Below are positions 22,865-31,682 of a stretch of DNA of 64,000 nt, in pieces. Position 1 is the first letter of the stretch. Every line of letters begins with the position of its first letter. Source of the DNA: Mytilinidion resinicola (taxonomy: Eukaryota > Ascomycota > Dothideomycetes > Mytilinidiales > Mytilinidiaceae); the NCBI RefSeq assembly GCF_010093595.1, contig NW_022985460.1, positions 443,829-507,828 on the forward strand, in the 5' to 3' direction. A program made the translations under genes and the position numbers. The notes beneath the pieces are model-generated. The model had not been told where the DNA came from. It saw only the letters and a program-made list of their open reading frames with translations, and made no database searches.

Positions 22865-23871
22865 TTAGATGAACAGGAGAGCGGCCACGCCGGCGGCACC
22901 TAGGATGGGGCCGGCGGTCATGATGGGCGCGCCGCCGGAGGAGGTGGCAGAAGCGGCCTTGGAGCTGGCGGCAGATGCGGCAGACGAGGCGAGAGATGAA
23001 GCCTCAGACGCAGCGGACGAGGCCTTGGAGGCGCCAGCAGACGCAGCGGACGAAGCCTTGGAGGCGCCAGCAGACGCAGCGGACGAAGCCTTGGAGGATT
23101 CAACCGAGGCAAACGAGCTAGCTCCGCTGGAGGCAGCAGATGCGGCAGAGGACGCGCCGGCGAGGGCAGAGGAGAGAGAGCTCGCCGCACTAGCATCGAT
23201 GGAGCTGAAGACAGTGGAGAAGCCGGTGGTGACGGGCGTGCCGGAGACGGTCGCGACGAGGGGCACCGTGGTGATGGCAGTGACCGAGCCCTTGGATCCG
23301 GAGCCAGTGGTAGATGCGGAGGCAGACGCCGCGGAGGCAGACGCGCCAGACACGCTGGCAGAAGAGGCAGCGCTGGAGAGGATGGTCAAGGCAGAGCCGC
23401 CGGTGGCGCTGGCAGAGGCGAGGAGAGCTATGGAAATGTTAGTTGTCTGTGACGAGGTGCAATTGGTATTGGAGAAGCTCACCCTTGCAGTATGCCTCGC
23501 CGTAAGCAATGACCGACGCAGCTTGGCTGGCTCCGCAGGCCTCGTTGGCACAATCGCGCACGCCGTAGCCGAAGTTGGGCTCAGTGCAGTAGCAGACGAC
23601 GTCGCCGGCCTTGCAGCCGAAGGTAGGACCCAGGCCAAGCATGTTGTTGATGCAGGTTTGCTGCAAAGACGTGGTTAGCCGAGTGACGCAAACAGTACCA
23701 CGCGGGCGGGAGGCAATTGAATGCGGGTGAGAGGCAATCAACGGATCGGGGACAATGCATTGGAGGCGATTGAAGGGAAGGAAGACTTACTCCGCAGGGA
23801 GGCAGGTCGCTGAGGCTCTGGGCCATGGCGAAGCTGGCACCGACAGCGAGGAGGGCAATTGAGGTCTTCAT
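22865..23871 (-). CDS. CFEM-domain GPI-anchored-type surface protein
   Basis: Three exons: 23871-23791, 23660-23483 and 23427-22865, 273 residues. Introns are 130 and 55 bp. A signal peptide (MKTSIALLAVGASFAMAQ) is followed by one CFEM domain with all eight cysteines (PPC, QTC, FGC, VVC, YC, RDC, EAC, AYC). An Asp sits in CKAGDVVCYC, where haem-binding members carry the axial ligand. The remainder is Ser/Ala-rich stalk with an 11-residue unit (ASKASSAASAG) repeated in tandem, and it ends in a hydrophobic tail (GPILGAAGVAALLFI) typical of a GPI-attachment signal. CFEM proteins act at the cell surface in adhesion, haem/iron capture or host interaction; which applies is not shown. A long frame on the opposite strand is a by-product of the Ala/Ser codon bias. 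Confidence 0.9.
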
Positions 23872-25131
23872 TGTGAGGAGAGTGAGGTGGAGTGTTGATG
23901 TTGCAGGTAGTGGATGTGGACTGGGTAGTAGGATATGAGGGACTGAAGAGTCTGGTGGAGCTGAGGTTGCGCTGAGGTGAAGTGTTTTGTGGAGGATGCG
24001 GTGGTGAGGAAGTCAACAAAGGGCGGGCGGGAGAGCAATTTAAGGTGGCCAATGTCAGTAGCTCCTACGCAGGGCAGCGTGGAAAGCGCACTTGTCACGC
24101 CGGTTGCTGCCCGGTTTTTCAGAAGAGGCGGGTGCGGGCAAGCGTATTCACTCGTCTCTGCTGCAAGCTCCCTCGAAGCTGGGCCGTCATCACCGCAACC
24201 ACGGGCCAGCCACAGATCGCCGCCAGCAGTCTGTGCTCCTGCGGCTGCTAAACCGCAAACAGCGACATGGTCAGGTACTCGTGCCGGGTTTGGCGCGACT
24301 GACGCGTGCAATTGGCTGCCACCAGCCTTCGCTACCGGGGTAACCCATAGGGGCTCTACTTCCAAGGTCGAGGCGCAGGACCGGGCGCGTGGCTGCTCTA
24401 GACGCGTTCGAAAAGCAAGAAAAAGCTTGGAATTCATGACGGAACAGCTGAGCAGTGAGCTGTCGCCCGCTACCTAGGTAGATACCCACGTACCTACCTG
24501 GTATTTCTTTACCGCTGTGCCGCCACACCCCAGCCACAACACGCAACGGTCGCTCCTTAGCTCCTGCACCCTCATCATCACCACGCGGCCTCCGCTCTTC
24601 GCCACCGTTACAGAGATATGAAGCAGATCGCAGGATTTGGGTCTCCGTCTAGACTCCCCGCAACGGGGAACAGCAGCTGAAAGGGGCACTAGATAGCCCG
24701 AAGATGAGAGAATCTTGCGCACGGCTCAATTGAGATGCTCGCCGCCAATCGACGCCTGCCTCCAAATGGCGGCCGTGACACGGCAAGCTCTGGCGACTCC
24801 GGGGCTAACCCATGCTCCTAGCCCGGGAGTCGTGTTCTGTGCCTCCAGGATTTCTTGGATCCTCACCATCGAAGGGAACGTCACGGCGGGATTAAACGTT
24901 TCAAGTAGAGGCGCCGTTCAATGCAATCTGGGGAATTGGCCATTGTGACACCTCGCTCCCGCTCCTCTCCCGCTCCACGATGCCTTGCAGCCCGGACATG
25001 CATGGTCCATCCCTGGAAAACGGGACAGCGAAACGTGCGGGATCCTGTGGCGCAGGCTCCCGATGGTTTGCCGACGGCCCAAGCTCTTAGCCCATCATCT
25101 CCCCAGCCGCCGGCCTCAAGTTCGGCCCGCA
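23872..25131. other. Gene-free stretch, GC-rich with spurious frames
   Basis: The interval between the CFEM gene promoter and the trpE 3' end is GC-rich, so several 80-190-codon frames are open on both strands. None has a recognisable motif, and they overlap each other. I treat it as promoter and 3' flank. Confidence 0.5.
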
Positions 25132-27169
25132 TCACCAGCCATCGCTTTCGCCCGTCACGCCCGCCACGCCCGCCTCCTTTTGCTCTGCGAGGTGCTTGGC
25201 TTCTGCCGAGGCGATGCACGCTGTGTTTGCGCCTAGACGCACGGGTCAGCGTCTGTCTGTCCGCCAACTATTGGCTGCTAGTCGATCTTTATTGGATGCA
25301 CGCACCTAATTTGTTGATGGTCTCCACATACTCGTCGTAGGGATCGCTGTCGAAGACGATCCCGCCGCCCGCCGCGAGATAAGCGACCCCATCTTTCACA
25401 AGCATCGTCCGTAACGCAATGCATGTCTGCATCTTGTCAGCACCATTGCTCGCTCAACCACAGCACGCGTCCACTCACATCCATAGCCCCTTCAATCTCC
25501 CTATCGCCGTCCACGGAGCCGTATCCAAAGTACCCAACGGCCCCCGCGTAGACCCCTCTCTTCTCGCCCTCTAGCTCCGCAATTAGCTGCATCGCTCGCA
25601 CCTTGGGCGCCCCGCTCACTGTGCCCGCAGGAAAAATCGACCTGAAGGCATCGAATCGGCTCTTACCGGGCCGGAGCACTCCAGATACCTCTGATACGAG
25701 ATGCTGCACGTGGGAGAACTGCAGCGGGGTCAACTTCATCACACTCGAGTGGGGTTCCGATTTTCTGCGTGTCTCACCTTCTGGACCACCATCAGGCGGT
25801 CTACGCGTGTCGACAGTGGATCGCAGACCCGATTCACGTCATTTCGCGCCAAATCCACCAGCATGACCTGAGAGATGGAATGGTTGTCAGCCTTCCTCTC
25901 TGCATCGAGGATTGTTCGACTCACGTGTTCTGCCCTGTCTTTGAGCGAGTTCTGAAGATCGTTCGCCAGAGCCTCGTCCTCCCGCAGCGTCTTGCCCCTC
26001 TTGACCGTGCCAGCAATTGGATGTGTGATGATGCGACCCAGCTCCTCTTTCACCAGCAGCTCCGGACTGGCTCCAACTATCTGGAAGCCCACGCAGTCGA
26101 GAAAGAACAAATACGGCGACGGGTTGATATTCCGCAGATGACGGTAGATATTGAACGGATGCAGCGATGTTGGCCTTGAATACCGCTGCGATGGAACAGC
26201 CTGGATGATATCCCCTTTTGTGATGTGTTCTTTCAATTTCTTGACGTGGTTCTCGTATCCGGTCTGGCCAATGTTCGAGGTATACTCTTGGCTCTCCTTT
26301 ATAGGTCCCTGCTCCGGCATTGGTATGTCCTTGCTCTTGATGATTGTCACCAACCTGTGAAGCTCTGTCTTTGCCTTCTCATACGCAGCTTCAAGGTCAT
26401 TCAAGCTCGCCGGCACCTTCAGGTACGTTATGACCTTGACAACCTGGAAGAAGTGGTCGAAGGCGATCATGGTGTCACACAGCATGAAGAAGCTCTCTGG
26501 AACCTTGAGGATGTCCTTCATGTCGTCTCTCCTGGTCTTTGGCTCAAAGTACTTGACACAGTCTACAAAGGCACCAAAACACATTAGTAGGTATCATAAT
26601 TGGAGATTAGTACAGATGCTTACCATAGCCGACATAACCAATAGCCCCTCCTGTCATAGGAGGTAGCTGTATGGATGGGATTGTAGCAACCCTGCTCTTG
26701 GCGAGCTCCTTCTCCAGAGCAGGAAGTGGGTCGACTTCGTCGCCGAATCCTGGACCGGTCTGCAGGATATCTCGAGGATCTAGAGGCGTCAAAACAGTCC
26801 TTCGGAGGAGTATTGGTACGACCGACCTGCACCAATGAAGCTATATCTCCCAATTGTCTCCGTTGTTGCGGCACTCTCAAATAGAAATGAAAGCCCTGAT
26901 TTCGACCTATGCTACTCTTAACAACTGTCCTCTGTCCCTGCCCTTATGACTCACTGACTTCGAGGACACTTTCAGGTATATGGACGACGGGGTCAGAAAC
27001 TCAGCGGAGATGGAGGAGAAGACGGGGACGAGGTTCGGGGGGTTCGGCGACTGGATAGCAGAGGCCAGCACCTCTCGAATGGTGTCGAGAGATGGTTGGA
27101 CACCTAGCTGTTCATGCGGTCAGTCACGAATTGTGGCGAGAGAACACGGCAGCTTACTTGCGAAGCCAT
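25132..27169 (-). CDS. trpE: Anthranilate synthase component I (TrpE)
   Basis: Eight exons: 27169-27158, 27107-26959, 26906-26827, 26779-26624, 26562-25778, 25718-25479, 25426-25306 and 25232-25132, about 547 residues. Seven introns of 47-73 bp all keep phase. The enzyme converts chorismate and glutamine-derived ammonia to anthranilate, the first step of tryptophan synthesis, in complex with a glutamine-amidotransferase subunit encoded elsewhere. Visible family blocks: SFLFESA with [11 protein letters not shown] (feedback-inhibition site region), [72 protein letters not shown] and [11 protein letters not shown]. Exon 1 encodes only MASQ. The acceptor of exon 7 could lie six bases upstream, adding Met-Gln, without shifting frame. 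The last exon gives the end block [15 protein letters not shown]. Confidence 0.95.
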
Positions 27170-27615
27170 TGCAGCACACAGTCAATCAAGGGCCAATATC
27201 AGCGGCAAATAGGTAGACAAAAACCAATGCTATGAGGGTGTGAGGCTGCTGGAGTCATGGAGGTTCAAATTAACACGGAACCAGAACCTAACAAAAAAAC
27301 ATCCCTACTGTCGTACCGGCGGGTTCAAGGCAGATCCATGCCGATGGCGGGGCCGATTTGGCGGGGCTCGTCAGTTCGAAGCGCCCCAGCCACCAGCCTC
27401 CCGCTATTCTATCGTCGCAAGTGAGGAGCTTCACGAGCACAATCGTCCCCCTCGTCCCGCCCAACAATACCAAGCTGGCTATTCACGCTTTATTCACCCT
27501 GCTCGCTCCTCGCCGTCGCCAACAAAATGCGCCGGCGCCTGCACGCGCCATGCGACACACCCTTCCTCCATCTCACTCCATCCGCACCCGCGATAAGGCA
27601 GTAGACGCAACCAAG
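27170..27615. promoter_or_regulatory. Divergent promoter region, trpE / acidic unknown protein
   Basis: This is the interval between the trpE start and the chosen start at 27616. A frame continuous with the plus-strand gene extends upstream to 27358, so part of it could be coding if an earlier ATG is used. I see no GCN4/CpcA-type TGACTCA in the trpE-proximal 300 bp. Confidence 0.35.
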
Positions 27616-29074
27616 ATGGAGTGCCCGTACTACCCGCAGACGCCGCCGCTCAGTGCGCAGTCCTACGGCCGCAGCTTGTTCGACTCTCCCTTCTCCGACT
27701 ATGGCACCGAAGCATCTCAATCCCCGGACGTGTCACTGTCCCCGGCGCAGAACCTTATCCTCAATCGCCTTACGTTAATCGGCCACCAGATTCTTCGCAA
27801 GGACATTAGCAAAGAGAGGATGCGCTGGCTGAGTGAACGCATAGACGCTGTCGAGAGCGTCGTCCATGCTCCCGAGACCCAGAGCAGGTCCGAACTCGAG
27901 GACTCGGCCTTGTTCGTAGATACCGACGACGAAGAAGAGATGGATATCGCTACAGGACTGGGTCTCTCTGGCAATACCCTTTACGACTCGAAGGACGCCA
28001 AGAAACAGGACCGCAAAGACAATGGTGTTGAAGAAGAGCTGAACAGTCGCACGGAATGGGAGGAGGGCACTACCCTTGGTGACGTCGAAGCCGACCATAA
28101 CCTCGACGATGTATTCTACACGCCCATCAAGAAGAGCTTCCCTCGCCTGAGTCGACCTCCGCCAGCGTCTGCTTCCGCTGGGGAAGGGACCGTGGATGAA
28201 ATCTTGGCTACCATTGGAGAAGTGTGCATGCGTCACGAAGAGACCAAAGTAAGTAATGAGATTCTTCGTACACTACCTCGTCATGCCTACCGTTCAGCTA
28301 CTAACATGTCGTCAGTATCTCAACTCGCTCATGCTTGAAGAGCTCGACGTAGCCAACGCAGAGAATACCACTCTCCGCAACATCAACGACAAGCTGGTTC
28401 TCGACCTCCACCTCGACTACTCCGAACTTCTCTTCCTCAAGATCCAGCTCCAGACGATTGAGACTCACGCCTTACCACTCGAAGACGAAGACTCGGAATT
28501 CTCCTTCGTTCGCGCGATCGAACGTCTTGAGCTTGACTGGCGCGACGTGGAGAAGCGCTTCGCCAACCGCATGGAGACGCACGGCCAGGACAAGTCTGCT
28601 GAGGAGCTTAGGGCCGGCTTGCCAAAAGGCCTCAAAGAAGTCCTCAGAGAAATCAGAGATGATGCTCCTTTAGCCGCATCTAGGGCTCGGAGCGAGTCGC
28701 CCATCCGATCGCGTGAGCATCTCCTGGAACGTCTGTCCAGAGCCTCAACTCGATCGAACTCGCGCATGAGAGGTGACTCCATTGCCAGCGCCAATTCCAT
28801 TGTGGATATCGCCAATTCCGTGGTGGACTCCACTCTCGAAACTGTCGAGTCCGTCGAGGAGGCAGACATTGACGAGGCGGCCGACTGTCATGAGGCAACC
28901 GATTCTCACGAGGGAGACGAGGACGAAGAGGAAGAGGAACACGACGAGCAAGACGAGCAGGACGAGCAGGAGATCGCAAGGCCTGCTATAGGTTTTTGGG
29001 ACGCTCTCGCCAGAGCCGCCGGCATCGTCGACTACTACGACCTCCTCTCCGACAACGACGACACGGAGACTTGA
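27616..29074 (+). CDS. Acidic coiled-coil-type fungal protein, function unknown
   Basis: Two exons: 27616-28248 and 28316-29074, phase 0, about 463 residues. The 67-bp intron has a perfect GCTACTAAC branch. I chose the ATG in the context CCAAGATGG (MECPYYPQTPPLSAQSYG); in-frame ATGs exist at 27550 and 27358. No catalytic domain is recognised. Features are a helical segment (NLILNRLTLIGHQILRKDISKERMRWLSERIDAVES), a second long helical, heptad-rich region after the intron (LEELDVANAENTTLRNIND), an Arg/Ser-rich stretch (SRARSESPIRSREHL) and a very acidic run near the C-terminus (EDEEEEEHDEQDEQDEQE). The end has a conserved-looking hydrophobic patch (GFWDALARAAGIVDYYDLL). Confidence 0.75.
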
Positions 29075-29508
29075 CGACTACACCCTCATCTCCCTATCAT
29101 TCCAAGCACCAGCACATCCAAAAGCGACATTTGAAGCTCTAGTAGGATCTTCTGTTCATGCTTGATCTTCTTGTCATGTTCCTTGGCCCGAATTGGGACG
29201 AGTTGGAAAACTCAGCGGTAGGGACTCTTTTGGATGGGAACACGACTGTACGACAGCATTATGCTTTTTCATTGGTTTGGTTCTCATTGCATAACGACGA
29301 CATGGCCCTTCCTGTATCATATTTCGATTACTCTCTGCCATTTTCGAGCGGCCTCTAGGGCAGGATCGGGCGGCTCACTTGCGGCCTCACTTTTGGAATG
29401 CATTCACGATACCCCAGCGTGCGGTTGGAGTCAGGCATTCCCTTTGTTACGTAGTAATACAAACCCCGTGGGTAACACTATCGAACTGAACTGACCGATC
29501 CCCATCTA
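29075..29508. other. Intergenic, convergent 3' flanks
   Basis: This is a 434-bp interval between two gene ends. I see nothing else supported in it. Confidence 0.5.
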
Positions 29509-30518
29509 TCAAACCGTGGGCGTATACTCCTTCTTATGCGCCTGTGTCGCTCCCGACGCTTTCCATGCGCTCAAGATCAGGTTCACGATGTGGTCAACCG
29601 CCACCCCGTTCTTGACCTGCGCGAAGATCGTTGGGCCTCCTTCCCTAAAATCACCCACTCATTAGCATCACGTTCCAAAATCGATCTACCACAGCACACT
29701 CACCTCATCTTCCGCGCATCCCTCTCCATAACCCCCAAATCGGCCCCCACAATCTCCGCCAAATCCGTCTTATTCACCACCAGCAAGTCGCTCTGCGTGA
29801 TGCCCGGCCCGCCCTTCCTGGGGATCTTATCCCCGCCACTGACATCAATCACGTAGATTATAAAATCCGCCAACTCGCGCGAGTAATTCGCGGCCAGGTT
29901 GTCCCCCCCGCTCTCGATCAAAAGGACGTCGGTATCGAAGGCGCGGTGCAGGTCCTCGAGCGCGGCGAGGTTGGTCGAGATGTCCTCGCGCACGGCGGCG
30001 TGCGGGCAGCCGCCGGTTTCGATGGCGCGGATGCGCGGCGCGGGCAGCGCGGCGTGGCGCGTCAGGAACTCGGCGTCTTCGCGCGTGAAGATGTCATTAG
30101 TGACGGCGGCGATGGAGTAGTGGGTGCGCAGCGCGAGGCAGAGGGCCAGCATGAGGGCGGTCTTGCCGGAGCCGACGGGGCTGAAAGGTGGGGGGGGATG
30201 TGTTAGCGTTGTATAGTTTCTCTGAATCGTACATGGTTGCATATTTGGGGGTTTGGGGGAATAGGATGCGTGGGGAGTTTGAGGTGGAATAGCGAGAGCT
30301 ATGGGAAGAGAGAAGGGAGATGTTTTAAGAATGTGGACATACCCTCCTATTCCAACCGTAAAGGCGCGGTCTGACCATGTCCGCCCTTCTATCAGCGGCA
30401 TCTCGCGTCCTAGGAACGACCCTGGGCCGTCGAGGATCTCGTGCGTGTGGCCGTGGTCTGCGGGGGTAGGGTTGTGTGAGTGGCTGTGGCCGCCGTCGTG
30501 GGAGTGGGAGTGTGCCAT
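29509..30518 (-). CDS. ureG: Urease accessory GTPase UreG
   Basis: Three exons: 30518-30343, 30180-29704 and 29644-29509, 262 residues. Introns are 162 and 59 bp, both phase 2. Splicing of intron 1 creates the P-loop [11 protein letters not shown]. The GTPase is followed by the UreG motifs ([78 protein letters not shown]). The first 30 residues are His-rich ([20 protein letters not shown]), a nickel-binding extension common in fungal and plant UreG. The protein delivers Ni(II) to urease apoprotein with UreD and UreF, using GTP hydrolysis. Other urease genes are not in the window. Confidence 0.95.
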
Positions 30519-31682
30519 GATGAATTGGTGGAAGATGGGTCTGCTACGAGCTGGAGTACGAATGAATCTGGGTTGTATAGAGGGTAGAGCTGTGGTGGTA
30601 TGGCGGATGGGAGGAGCTCAGGAACAGAAGATGGCGGGGTATAGTGGGGTTGCTTTTTGGAGTAAAGAGCTCGGAATGGACCAATCATGAGCACTCAGCA
30701 TGCAATATGCTCCAATTGGTAGAGGAAGTGTTAAACCAAGGTTGGGTGGAGTATGTCTGCTTCATTCATCGTGTGTGTTACATTCTGAAAAAAGGCGAAA
30801 ATCATATTGCGCAAGTCCATAAATTGCGCGGTCTGTTAAAGCGGGTTGACCTAAGTTTTATATATCGAGTTAGGTATGGTTAAATAGTCCAAGATTATTA
30901 TATCTTTGCGGTCTACTTTAGACTCTCTTAATATATGTTAAGTATTTGATAGTATGTTAGTTTAGAGACCTAGTAGTAGACTTAAGTGAAATAATAAGGA
31001 ATCCTTAGATGTCTAAGGCATCAGCCAAACTAAGACATTATCCGAGGAATTGGGAGAGGTGACAGAGAGGTGAAATAGAAGAGGTGATTAAGTAAGGTGA
31101 AATACTGCAGGTGAACAAGTGAAGACGAGAGCGTTCGAGATCCGAACAAGGCTACTTATTTTGGTTTATTTTGACTGCTCCCAACTAATTCGAGCAGCAG
31201 GTCAGAAAGTCGGGACCCTAGATCAATTGACTGGATCACCGCACCCCAACAACAACCTGCAGGGGCTGTGAGTTCGAATCCAGCCCTTGTCAGGAATTGG
31301 CATTATGGCAATTTCCCGAAGAATCGTCCGAAATTCCGCAGCGCGGAAACAACTAAGTCCATCGTCACGGAGTAAACCGCCCGGTGGTTTCTACGCTCTC
31401 CCCCGAGGAGGGTGGTCTTTTGATCCGCGGATGTTCTTTTTACTGTGTGTGGGGAGTCGGGGATCGATCGTCTTTAGTCTGATGAGAGGAGAGGAAAGGT
31501 TTCTCCTTGCGAGGGATGCTAAAACGAACCACGCCGATGGGAGAAGTCAGATATACGGGATTTCTTCAGACCTTCGAAGTACCTATAGACTAGAGAACTG
31601 GAGGCAAGGAGCGTTTTGTGGATCTTAACAGCTAGAAATCTCGTCTCTTAATGATGGCAGAGAACAAACCTCGAAATGACTC
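30519..31682. other. Gene-free, partly AT-rich relic DNA
   Basis: From about 30780 to 31160 the base composition drops to strongly AT-rich with many TA steps (TTATATATCG, TTAATATATG), unlike the surrounding genes. Short repeated GAGGTGA/AGGTGAAATA words occur at 31055-31125. This looks like mutated transposon debris, but no transposase or LTR pair can be shown. A TTCGAATCC word at 31273 resembles a tRNA T-loop but the arms do not pair. Confidence 0.5.

Noticed and set aside
22869..23678. A 269-codon open frame opposite the CFEM gene
   Set aside because: It is the mirror of Ser/Ala-rich codons on the minus strand. The minus strand has a signal peptide, eight-Cys CFEM domain and clean introns.
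23868..24477. Overlapping frames of 166-189 codons on both strands upstream of the CFEM gene
   Set aside because: GC-rich DNA with few stop codons by chance; no motifs, splice partners or sensible starts, and the two frames exclude each other.
25132..30518. A metabolic gene cluster linking trpE, the acidic protein gene and ureG
   Set aside because: Adjacent primary-metabolism genes without shared pathway, tailoring enzymes, transporter or regulator; ordinary neighbours.
31219..31295. tRNA-like 3' half (GTTCGAATCC followed by CCCTTGTCA)
   Set aside because: The T-arm pairs at only two or three of five positions, and no matching acceptor 5' strand or D-arm lies at the right distance. Chance or a very old relic.
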